From Ipomoea triloba (taxonomy: Eukaryota; Streptophyta; Magnoliopsida; Solanales; Convolvulaceae), in contig NC_044919.1 of assembly GCF_003576645.1 (NCBI RefSeq), positions 35,935,562-35,999,561 on the forward strand: a DNA stretch of 64,000 nt, given 5' to 3'. A program made the translations under genes and the position numbers. Positions 32,337 to 43,292 of the stretch are shown here, in pieces (position 1 is the first letter of the stretch; each line of letters begins with the position of its first letter). Below the pieces are notes generated by a model. That model was not told where the DNA came from and made no database searches. It was given only the letters and a program-made list of their open reading frames with translations.

Positions 32337-34146
32337 AATTAGTATTAGTTATGATTTTTAAGTATTATTTTATCATTTTATGAATATTATGGTATGTTAT
32401 GAATTAAATATATATATTATTTTGTTGATTTAAGTGTAGATCAGATCTAATAAAATAATTTTTTTTCTAAAGTTTTATTTTCAAAAAAGAAAATTATATT
32501 AACATGTCTAACGAGTTCTAAATGAGGTATCATGTAACTAAGTGTGTATGTCTATCGTGTTAACCCATTTAACCCGTTATAAAATTACACATGTTCGTGT
32601 TTAAAATTTTATTATGTTAACCATAACGGGTCATGCCCTTATTTAACCTTATCATGTCAACCCGTTTATACGAATTAATGGAAAAATGACATACACTTTA
32701 TCGAATTGTCGAGGATGTAATTAATGCAAAAAAAAAAAATTAAAATGAGACTAAATACGACAATAACACGCTAATCAAATATTAAAAGTAAAATTTGTTC
32801 TTTAAAATAACAAATATTTAAATTTTATGCTAGGCAGGTCAAAATTCAATCCTAATGTGCTTAGTTTGCAATAAATTGCAAAGTCGAGTATTAGTTACGT
32901 AATTTTTTTTTATTTTTTATTTTTTGAAAAAAAATAGTTACGTTATTTTTATCACCGAAAATTCATGTTAATTTTGATAGTTGCATTGCAACTTGCAAGT
33001 TTTTAGTTGTCACTATCCTGAGCTCTCTAAGTCATTAACCAATTTCTATGGGAATTTATTCCACCACAAATTGTAAGTATACTCTGTCAACAACTAAGAA
33101 TATAAAACGGTGTGAAACATTGATTGAATCCTTAATTTCTTCTCTCTTTACTAGTCTTACTTTTATCACCATCACTTGTATTTTTTTCCTCCTTTTGTCA
33201 CTATCACTTTTGTTTTTCTTTCTTTGGTTTACAAGGAAATCCGTATCCACTAATTTTGAGGGTATTGATAAAAATCAAACATGTGACCATCAAGTACAAA
33301 AATCATATTCAATTTACTTTGTACACTCATTTTGAGACTTTTTTTTTTTTCATTTCTTGTAGCTAGATGGGATATTTTTCAATTCATTGGATATAATTGT
33401 CCCAGGATATAATTATTGAGATTTTTACACCAATAAGCTAAATTGTGAAATACAAAAATTATAATTAATTTTGTAAAGCTAATTAGGTAAGTATTCATTA
33501 TCAAGTAGTTAATAGCATCAATAATTGTATTATATATATTTAATACTCCGTAACATTTTTCATTTATTGTGTTTATAATATTGGTTCTATATATTCATAA
33601 ATCTAAACATTAATGTACATAAATACTAAAATGTAAATATATTATATCTGATCTATTTTCATTTACTTAGTATGCCCGCAGTAGGTTCGTAATGTCAATT
33701 CTATATGTTCATAAAAATAAAGTTTAATGTACATAAGTATTACACTACAAGCGCATCATGTTTAATAACATTTATCATGTACTATTTTCATAATATTTAT
33801 TTTATATGATCACAAATCTAAACTTAATGTATATAAATACTAAACTGAAAGCACATCATATATATTTCTATTCACTAAATATGTAGTACGTTCATAATGT
33901 TTCTTCTATATATTCATAAAAAAATCAAAGTTTAATATACATAAGCATTACACTATGGAAAAGATAATGTCTCTCAATTTCCTTTTTGATAGTTGGAATT
34001 TGGAAAACAAATGAAAGTTGGAATGTAATCTAACAAAACCAAAAGAGTAAGACTAAATTAAATGTGACGATGCCATCACAATAGTCGAAGGTTAAAAGTG
34101 AAATTTGCTCTATAAAATATAAAACATGAGTTAATTAATGTCATAT
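32337..34146. other. Distal part of block B upstream tract, no gene seen
   Basis: AT-rich, parallel to 4000-4440 plus 11819-12350 (block A) and to 20100-21380 (block C). It includes a conserved ~150-bp segment with cttaatttcttctctcttta and a CTTTT-rich run present in all three blocks. No supported gene. Confidence 0.6.
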
Positions 34147-34452
34147 GGGGTCCTCTTAGTATAGTGATTTTGCCATGTCATTTAGTCTTAAACTTTCAAG
34201 TTAACCACATGTGGTCTTTCAACTTACAAATTTTAACAAGTCGTGGTCCTTCTGTTAGTTTTAGCCCGGCAAAATCGTCCTTTCAGAAGGACCACGACTG
34301 GTTAACATTTCAAAGTTGAAGGACCACGACTAGTTAAAATTTGAAAATTAAAGGACCACAAGTGGATATCTTGAAATTTGAAGCACGACCACAAATGATT
34401 AATTTGAAAATTTATGACTAAACGTGATAAAATCGCTATACTCGAAAATCCC
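34147..34452. mobile_element. Foldback MITE-like element
   Basis: The left half (gggtcctcttagtatagtga) and right half form long imperfect inverted repeats. gtggtcctt and aaggaccac words repeat in each arm, and the ends read ggggtcctcttagtatag and, in reverse complement, gggattttcgagtatag. No clear target duplication was found. Non-coding. Confidence 0.65.
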
Positions 34453-35575
34453 TAAATGGAATTAATTCTATAAAACTTATATTCAAATTATATGTTGGGG
34501 AGGCCAATATTCAATACCATAGTGGTCAGTTTGCAATAAATTGCAAAGTCTGATCACCAAAATACATGTTAACTGCATTTCAAGCTGCAAAGTCTGATCA
34601 ACAAAATACATGTTAACTGCATTTCATGTCTTTAGTTTTAGTCGTTATTGTCCTGAGTGGCTGAGTTCTCTGGGTCATTATCCAATTTTTGGGGAACTAT
34701 CTTCCACCACAAATTTTAATTGGAAGATATTAGGACTCACACCCTATATATATTATTGGGATTTGGGAATATTATCATTTATCATTCTTATTAATTTTGA
34801 CATGAACGTACTCTTTGTATCCTTATAAATACATATCTTCATACTTCATAATTTCATATCCATGGATTGATCACTAATAAGATTATTCACAAAACTATTG
34901 TTCTCATCAAAGGAATCTTTACTTCTTCTTCTTTTTTTAAAAAAAAAAATTCTTTCTCTGGAAGACTATGTAAACTTGTGGGAATTATTAGGTAAATTTC
35001 ATTTCTGTATAAAAATATCTAAGAAAGCATGCTAGAAAGACCACGACAACATAAGAAAGACAAATTGTACGTACTAGAAAAATAACTCAAAAAAATGCTG
35101 ACAAGAATCAAACTTGTAACATTTAAATACAAAAATGATGCTCTACCTAATCACATTTTTACTTTCTTTCCTTGTAGCTAGATGGATAATTTTTCAATTC
35201 ATTTGCAGAACCAACATTGTTTATGACGTTTGTTGTGACCTACTGTTTTGTATATGCATCAACCACTGGAAATATATAGCCTCTTCTTCCTGGAGGCATA
35301 GCCTAGAGTTGGCAATTTTGTGATACTACTTGTTAACATGTCTAATGGGTTTTAAATGAGTTATCATGTCATATCGTGTAAACCAAAAATTTGTTAACTA
35401 ATTGTGTTTATCGTGCATGTGAACCAATTTAACCTGTTAAAAAATTGCACATATTCGTGTTTAAAATTCTATTACATTACCTTAACATGTCATGTTCGTG
35501 TTTAATCTTATCGTGTGCATGTCACTATCATGTCAACTAAACCTGTTTATACGAATTGTCAGGTATGGAGCCATA
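34453..35575. other. AT-rich intergenic DNA with repeated RLP-upstream words
   Basis: No gene. gcaaagtctgatca.caaaat is tandemly duplicated (period 44 bp, about 34544-34630). Segments match the block tracts again, for example gatggataatttttcaattc and cctcttcttcctggaggcat. Confidence 0.55.
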
Positions 35576-35633
35576 GCCAGCCAAGAAGTTTTTTTTTCTT
35601 TTTTTTTTTGGTTAAAGGCCAGCCAAGAAGTTT
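35576..35633 (-). mobile_element. 26-bp poly(T) insertion with 16-bp target duplication
   Basis: gccagccaagaagttt occurs at 35576-35591 and 35618-35633. Between the copies lie only a T-rich run and ggttaaag. Read on the minus strand this is ctttaacc plus a poly(A) tail, that is, a retroposon truncated to almost only its tail. Confidence 0.8.
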
Positions 35634-37013
35634 AGTATAGTCCATAAAGCCAACATTATAGCATAATTTGCCCCATAAAGTGATGATGAATTAATACATG
35701 TTTTTGTTGAGTAAATGGGCTAGTTTCAGTGGTTGGATTGAACCCAATATATTTCATGGATCATAATATATCCAGTGCCATAACCTTGACATTGCAATTA
35801 AGGCAAAAAGTAATGTGCTTAGTCTTGGATGGGCTTTGAGTCCAGCCCTATTACTCATATACATAAGGTTGTTACTTCTAACTGTTTCAAGACACAACTT
35901 AATCAATTAACTATTTTAAATAATTAATTTAAAATAAATTAAAAAGATCGAATCAAAGTGAAATTACAAGTCCTAACAAGTGGCGGCATAAAATCAATTC
36001 CTAAGAGAGATAGATACAAACTACAGCTCAACCGATCACATGGGTAAAGTTTAGGAGAAGATAGATACAAACACAACCACAATTAATTAATAACTATTTA
36101 GTTAATTCAATCCTTATTAAATGAATATTGCTCATATCAACAAAGTTTTAAGCCTAAGGGCGATATGCACAACACAAGTGTATACAATAACAAGAATATT
36201 GTTGCATTCCGTGGAACAAACAGAACAAGACAAATACAAAGCAGAATACGAGGAAGCTAAGCCAGCAAACATTACGCACTAGGCCGGACTAGGATACCGT
36301 ATCATATCCCGGGCCTTTTACCCCTTTTGCTTTTCAACATAGGAATAAACAATACGTACGGATTATTAAATTAATAATGATTTTATTGGGGTAAGTTTTG
36401 GTTGGACTATTTGGAGTTTATGTTCATTCCATGTTGGAGAAGTAAAGGGTATGGAACCATTATTCTTTTGTTTGGTTTGAGGGAATGAAACACAATTTGA
36501 CAATTTTAGCATCCTGCTATGAACTTAAGTATGAAAATTTATTGTCTGCATGGACACCTCAGTTACTCATAAGGATGAAGTTTGAAATGAAAGACTAAGG
36601 ATCGAGTATCACCAGCCGTGGTGTGGAACAATTTCTTAAAGCGATGGGGGCTCCTTATGCGAAGTAAACAAAGGTCTAGCCTATGTGTACAGCTAATCGA
36701 GTTACCATATTTACATGGATGCTCTGTCGGGCAGAGGCGTGGGATTCTTGGGGTTGGTGATTCAACCTTTGGGAAGAAAGTATGAAAATTTATCAATAAT
36801 GAGGTAAGTGAAACAGTAGACTAACAATCGGACTATCTGAAAATTTCAATTACCGGTTCAAATTTTCATCTTTTGGCGATTAAATCATTAACAAATATCA
36901 ATGGCGTTATAGTCAAGTGGTATATAAATGAAAAGGATGTCATAGTCGATCTCCAATGTTTGTAAATTCATTAAAAAATTTTGAAAAGAAAAAAAAAAAC
37001 AAATATGACACTA

Positions 37014-37340
37014 ACTCATAGTTTTTGTGCAATTAGACCGCTGAAGTAATGAACTTAAAACTTGTGCAATTAAACCATTAAACAAACCAAATATGTGCAA
37101 TTAAGACTTTTTGTTTCAATTTTTCAATTCATGTACAATTTGAGTTAAAAATATTTCAATCTTTGCTCCCAACTAGCATGGTAGAGAAAAGAAAAATGTT
37201 AATAATAACATGTGAGTAATGTGATTGAATTATGTTGAATTTTTTTTTTTAAATCTCAATTGCACATTTTTTGCATGTTTAATGTCAATTGCACAAATTT
37301 TAAGTTTAGTTACCTAATTGCAAAAAAAAACTATGACCTA
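37014..37340. mobile_element. Foldback MITE-like element
   Basis: catagtttttgtgcaattag on the left matches, in reverse complement, the right end aattgcaaaaaaaaactatg. A second pair (aacttaaaacttgtgcaatt against aattgcacaaattttaagtt) extends the arms. taa flanks may be the target duplication. Non-coding. Confidence 0.65.
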
Positions 37341-40300
37341 AGTAGGTATAATTTTTTGATCAGCTGGAAGGGGATACCCAGAAAAGGTTGTTATACTACT
37401 GCTTCCATTGGCGCCAAACTAGATGCCAAAGTCGTCATCCTCTAGAGCTTCCACAATTTCTGTTATGGGCTGCTGCAGGATATAGGTTCCTCTCCCAAGC
37501 TCGTCAACTTTACGTGCAAACAAGTCGCCAGCTTTAAGTATGTATATATAGATCAGATTATATGATGGTAAGCACTTCTTTTGGCATTAATATTAATGCT
37601 GCTATTATTGTTGTTCTTATTATTATTAATTTTAATTTATCACCACAATTATTACACTATAATTGGCATATCATAAAGAATTATTTTATCATAATTGTTT
37701 TATGAAGTTCCTGCAACGAACATGATTTGTTGTCATTAGCGACAAAAGTTGGTCGATTTTCCCCTAGCTAGTAGCTAGGATAATTGTTGTGTCCAGTACC
37801 GACTACTGTATGTGTTTAGGGTTATTAACCTTAATTAAAGAGATAGCTAGTATATATACTAGGTTTTCATGAACAATAATTTATATAAATCTGATTTGAA
37901 TAATTTTCATGAAAGCCTAACCCAAGCTAACGTACATAGTGTTCATTGATCTAAATCTATGTAAAAAAAATACGAAATATTATACTATAAACTTTAAACA
38001 CTTGACAAATATTTAAACTTAGGTAATATTTATAGGTGAAGCTGTAGCTCATCATATGATGTAGAATCAGGGACGGAGCCAGTATGGAGACAGTGGGGAC
38101 AGCTACCCCCTTCCCCTACCCTACCTCACCCCTCCTCACCCCTTATATATAAAGCACCCTTATATATGGACCGTCATATAATGTATGGCTATTATTTAAA
38201 TTGGGTTGGCCTAACCCTATTAAAATATGGGTTAGGTTATTAGACGGTGGAAAACAATAAAACTATTGACTCGACAAGACTAACAACTCAAAAGGCTTTA
38301 AAATTTTAAATTTGTATTCATTTTCTTGAATTTAAAGTTATTACATTTATCAATATTTGATTAAAATATGAGTTGTACTAGACTAAACAATAAAGTTGAA
38401 TTTGCATTCTATTTCTGAAAATACGATACAATAACATGACGGTCCATCTTTTAGTTATGTAATGTCATTTTCAAACATAAATATGTAAATATTAACCACA
38501 ACCTCTTGCATCATGGTTATCATATCAATGTAAATTACAATATTCCCAAATTTATTTCATTATTTGTCATCTGTATAATGGCACATCAAATCTATACGCT
38601 ATATTAATGGAACATTTTATTATATATAATAACCTTATAAAAAATATAAAATTATATGAAAATCATTGATGATAAAGAATAGAAAATATGCTCACGTAAT
38701 TTGTCACTATATTGTTACTTGTACATTATACCTACTTTCTTGTACACTACAAATTAATTTTTTCAACTTTTATTCTTTTTTTTTTATTGTTTATTCCCTC
38801 CAAGTTGTTAACATAATTAAATAACACCATTAAATATAATAATTTTTATATTATGCTTACCTTTTTTTATATACAATTAACCTATTTTTCTGATTTTATA
38901 TTTTTCTTTGCTCATGATATAATGATTGTTTTTATCAATTCTTTATCACTATAAGTTTTTAATTGTTGTTTAAATACAAATAATATTTTTCATTTAATAT
39001 TATTTATTAGATGTAATTACTATTGACAAGATAATTGGGCAGACACTCGACCTGAACCACCCAAAGAATTGAAACCAAGGCTCACGTAACAGAAATATTA
39101 TTCAAGAGGAAGCAATTATGGTGAAGATCACACTCAATGTAGGCTCAGCTCTTCATTACTATGGAAACCTGAGCAGAGAGACATTGTAGGTATTAGTATA
39201 AGTAGGAAACATTTCAGTAGGCAAGAACATGCTCTAATTCTTGTATTCAACTCTCTAGGCAATACAATTCTAATTACTTTTCAAATATTATCGGGTAACT
39301 TATTTAACGTCAACTATATTATTAATAAATTGTTATTATGAAATATATTCATATCATTAGAACTTAGAAGTCATTTGTATGTTACCAATTAATTAACAAC
39401 TAATTTTATCAAATTAAACATATTTCTATAAACAATTAATAATATTGTTAGTTGGTAAAACTAGCTAATAATACATTAAAACCCAATCACTAATCGCTAA
39501 TTGACAAATAATACCTTAGTCATTAAGTTGTGATCATTTAGATTTAATACCTAAATTTTTTAGTCAAGTGATAAATTTGCTCCATGATGCTAAGGTTCCA
39601 TTAAGCAATGATCTAAAAATCAAATTGGTTATTTTGCTACAAACTTAAAAACTAAATTTAGTAATTTATCCCAACAATAAATGATTGACTAAATTTATAA
39701 CACAGTCACAACTAAAACTAAAGTTGCCATTTCCTTTCTAATGGATTTGGATGGTTCTATTAAACAATAAACAACATTAACAACTCACATCAATAAACAA
39801 TTAAAGGATAAGACTTTTTAAAAAAATTAAAAGTGTAATAATATTATAATTCAAAAATAAGTTAAAGATCGTATGCGTAATTTCCATTTTAAAGAGATAA
39901 AAAAAAAAGTTTTGAAGCAATTTTTTTGTTTGAGTTGATCAGCTATAAGCAAACGAGGTTGATTTATTTTCATTATGGTTATTTGTCAACTAAAGTTACA
40001 AAACGAGATTTATCTAGTGTACACTTTTAAATTAGATAATAGTTACGTTGCAAATTTTCGTGATTAATTTAAAAAAAAAATTAGAGGGGATAATAATTCT
40101 CCACATCCATGAGTGACCAGGACATAAAAATCCAAACCTAGTTGCTAACGTACTTTCATTTTTTTAAAAGGAGAAGAAAAGAAGAGGGGAAAGTGCACAA
40201 CTTTTTGCATGTGGAGGTTGACGAATACAGATAGCTTTATTTGAGGGCAGTTGATTGAGATTTGGGAAGGTCTATTTTTATATTTTAATTCCAGAATTTT

Positions 40301-41309
40301 CCAACAAAGCAGTCATTGGGAACAACGTCAAAATCTTTACATTAAACATTCCTTAATCCTACCTGGAATTCCATTAGCCTTATATTAAAACCATTAATTA
40401 ATCCTCCTATACCACTAGACCCTTCTTTTTGTTTAACTAATTGAAGAGGAAATTCTATAATATCCATTATAAAAATGTAAGTTGCAAAAAATAAAAAGTG
40501 AAAATAATTTAATTGTAATACTCATAAGTTGTGTAATTAAATAAACTAGTAAATTTACAAATTACCCGTGTAGGGCGTGGACATTTTTTGTAATTTCTTT
40601 TATTATTTGAATTAAGTGATGTGTATTTATTTTCTTAAATCGATCAGCCTTCCATGCATTTTGGTTGCTTCTGTAACCTTTTGTGAAGTGATGGGAATTT
40701 TTATGGATATTTGTGTAGTTGAGTGGTCAAGACGGCTTGGCTTAGACCCACCCACACATTATTCTTTCCTATCACTACATAAAAATTAAAGTAACTTCGC
40801 GGAAAGTTTAATTTTAATTTTAAATTATACAATAAATTAAAATATAAATGAGTATAAATATACAAATGTAGTTTCATTATGTTAGATCAATAATTATAAT
40901 ACCTAAAAACACTATAATATAATAGTTTTAATCAATAAATCTAAGTAATAAGGTCATAATTTCAATTTTGAAATGGTACTTTCAATAAATTATGGTCAAA
41001 TCGACTATGATATTTATACCAACTTATTCAAATTTACTATTGATCATTATTGCAAAAATCTCGATCGACACCAGCCGCCTGCAGGCCGCCTAGCGTATCA
41101 CCATAATTGGTGGTCTAGGCGACCAGTCAACTAGGCCATCTAATCGACCATTTAGCTATTATATTTTATTTTAGAAAAAAAGTTATTTGACTCAAAATAA
41201 CGTCTAGATTTTTAGGTTAACTATTAAAATATTAAATAGTTTATAATTATCAAGTATTAACAAGTTTTTAAAAAAATCATCAAATTTAAAATATATACAT
41301 ATACATATA

Positions 41310-41379
41310 TATATATATACACACACACACGGGCGTCCGAGGAGCACCTAACGATTTTTTCAATCTTGCTGCTGAGATA

Positions 41380-41425
<46 letters not shown>

Positions 41426-41480
41426 GGGCGTCCGAGGAGCACCTAACGATTTTTTCAATCTTGCTGCTGAGATATGTGGT
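41310..41480. repeat. Direct repeat with AT/AC microsatellites
   Basis: cacgggcgtccgaggagcac and the ~55 bp after it (through tgctgctgagatatg) occur twice, 95 bp apart. Each is preceded by (ta)n(ca)n runs, consistent with unequal exchange at the microsatellite. Confidence 0.85.
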
Positions 41481-41877
41481 GCACTCAATACTTACTCATA
41501 TAATTCATCCGAAAAGGATACCTAGTCTAAATGGAAGGGTTATAAAGTTACAAATAATTAATTGCATATATATTCAAAATGTATAATGTGATAATATATA
41601 TACATTATGATTAGCATTGTTGTTTTGATTGTAAGAAAGTAGCGGACTTGGTGGGTGAGGGAACATATATGATGGATTTTAGCGGCATAGCAAGTCCTTG
41701 GAAGGAATTGGAATTTTGTGTTCCCCACTTTTTCCTCGCCCTTTCGCCCTTGGATGGATAGCTCTCTGGTAGTGTTTCTCGTGGACAAAACTGGCCTTCA
41801 CTCTTGCCTTTCCCTACTTCCATTCCTTAGCCAAAAAGCATCACATATATATAAAGCCTTTATTTGGACTTAATCTA

Positions 41878-41879
<2 letters not shown>

Positions 41880-41917
<38 letters not shown>
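41880..41917. repeat. (att)n microsatellite
   Basis: About twelve uninterrupted att units. Confidence 0.95.
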
Positions 41918-42022
41918 ACAAGATAAAGAAATCAAAACACATGAAAAAATTATATTAAGAGAGGGTGAATATCACTCAAGGAACATGTGAAATGTGCTTT
42001 TGTGACACAATGATTTGAGTGC

Positions 42023-42178
42023 TGCGTTTTTTGTTTTTTTTTTTTTGGTTTTAATCTAGGAGTCTCATCCCCCTCCCCCTCGCCCTACTCCATTGGAGGT
42101 TCAATCCTAGGTCTACGTGGGGCACTACACCCTTACACTCAAACTTTAGATCACTGAGCTATGCTCAGGTGGTGATTT
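42023..42178 (-). mobile_element. Probable tRNA-derived SINE, minus strand
   Basis: On the minus strand the element starts gagcatagctcagtgatcta, which contains a tRNA-like A box (tagctcagtga). A degenerate B box (ggattgaacctcc) follows, then a C-poor 3' part and a long A tail (the T run at 42026-42046 on plus). The target duplication is unclear. Confidence 0.6.
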
Positions 42179-42258
42179 GGTTCTAATGTGACACTATGAT
42201 AAAAGTGTTAATTTGGCACTCAAATAATGATTAAATCTACATAACCATGTCTCGAAAG

Positions 42259-42655
42259 TAGTACTGTCAAAGTGGGTCGAAACTCGCGTGTTGGCCTGCA
42301 CCCGCCCCGCGGTAGGATGGGTTAGGGTTATAAAAGAGATGACTCGCAACCCGCAACCCGCTATATATATTTTTTAATAAAAAATATATATACGTTGTAC
42401 ATTAATATAAATATATATTCACGTGTACTGTTTACACATGAATATATATTTATATTCATGTGTACACACTATAATTTTTATTTTTATTTTTTTTAAAGAG
42501 CAAAACTAGAAGCCCGCGGGTCGATTTGTAGGGCCCGCCAACCCGCGTGGGGTGGGCTAAGGATGTATGAATCCTAGCCCGCAAGCTTAAAAGGTAGGCC
42601 CGCAAAAAAATTAAAAGCTCACAGTGAGGTGGATCAGCCAGTTTTGACATTACTA
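42259..42655. mobile_element. hAT-type MITE
   Basis: Terminal inverted repeats tagtactgtcaaagtgg and, in reverse complement, tagtaatgtcaaaactgg. The 8-bp flanks ctcgaaag (42251-42258) and ttcgaaag (42656-42663) differ at one base. The interior is GC-rich near both ends (ggtcgaaactcgcg, cccgccaacccgcgtgg) and AT-rich between. No coding capacity. Confidence 0.8.
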
Positions 42656-42825
42656 TTCGAAAGACTGAAAAAGGTAAGTGACCGAGTAGACATGATTAAT
42701 TGATTATAATATCTGGATGGTTCAATGTTTGACTTTTACTAACATCTTCTTAGTTACGTCTTTCACATAAGGTTTCTCAATGACTTCTCTTCTCATAACT
42801 TAAAGATATCCCTTTCTCATGAAAA

Positions 42826-42834
42826 TATAAATAA
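42826..42834 (+). promoter_or_regulatory. Candidate TATA box of the IRKI gene
   Basis: tataaataa lies about 460 bp before the ATG and is followed by a CT- and CCACC-rich stretch (42990-43250) that looks like a long pyrimidine-rich 5' UTR. Assignment rests on position and composition only. Confidence 0.4.
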
Positions 42835-43292
42835 GGGTAAAGTAGAAGTAATATAATAATAATTTAGCAATTAAAAATCGTGTGCTGGGCAGACAGTGAA
42901 AACTACTAGTAAACACCCAACACATCAACCTCTTTGTGTGTCCACTCTCTTTTTGCTTCACATGCACTCACCCCATTAACATCTTTGAGTGCCAAGACAA
43001 ATCCTCATTTTGGATTTCAGCCTTCAAGATACCCTTCCACCACCCACCCACCCCCCATCTCCCAACCACCCCACTCCTCTTCTGTCTCTCTTTTTCTGGT
43101 CCTCCAGAACTCTTCCCTGGATATGATATGATCCATCTCTCTGCAAACTAAATCCAACCGTTGGATTCCCCCCACCCCCACCCCCTCCCCTTGTTCTCTT
43201 CTGCTCAAATAATGTAGACATACGTGACAAATTTACACTCTTCTTCTTCTTCTTTTTGTGGGTTATCACTTATCGTAATTGCTCTGTTTTCC

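Larger units (their letters stand above)
35634..42022. other. Gene-poor AT-rich region
   Basis: No complete gene was recognised in 6.4 kb. Contents I can name: a foldback element near 37.0-37.3 kb, a short coding-like minus-strand fragment at 37431-37545, a GC-richer segment of unknown nature at 36540-36790, a 'gggacggagccag' repeat remnant at 38070, an LTR-like non-coding segment around 39030-39300, AT microsatellites with a direct repeat at 41.3-41.5 kb and an (att)n run at 41880-41917. Confidence 0.5.

Noticed and set aside
36901..36990. Second tRNA-derived SINE (tagtcaagtgg and tagtcgatctcc as boxes)
   Set aside because: The boxes are weak, there is no clear A tail or target duplication; not enough to call.
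43224..43292. Upstream in-frame extension of IRKI from a GTG at 43224
   Set aside because: Plants start at ATG in normal genes; the ATG at 43293 begins the conserved N-terminus.
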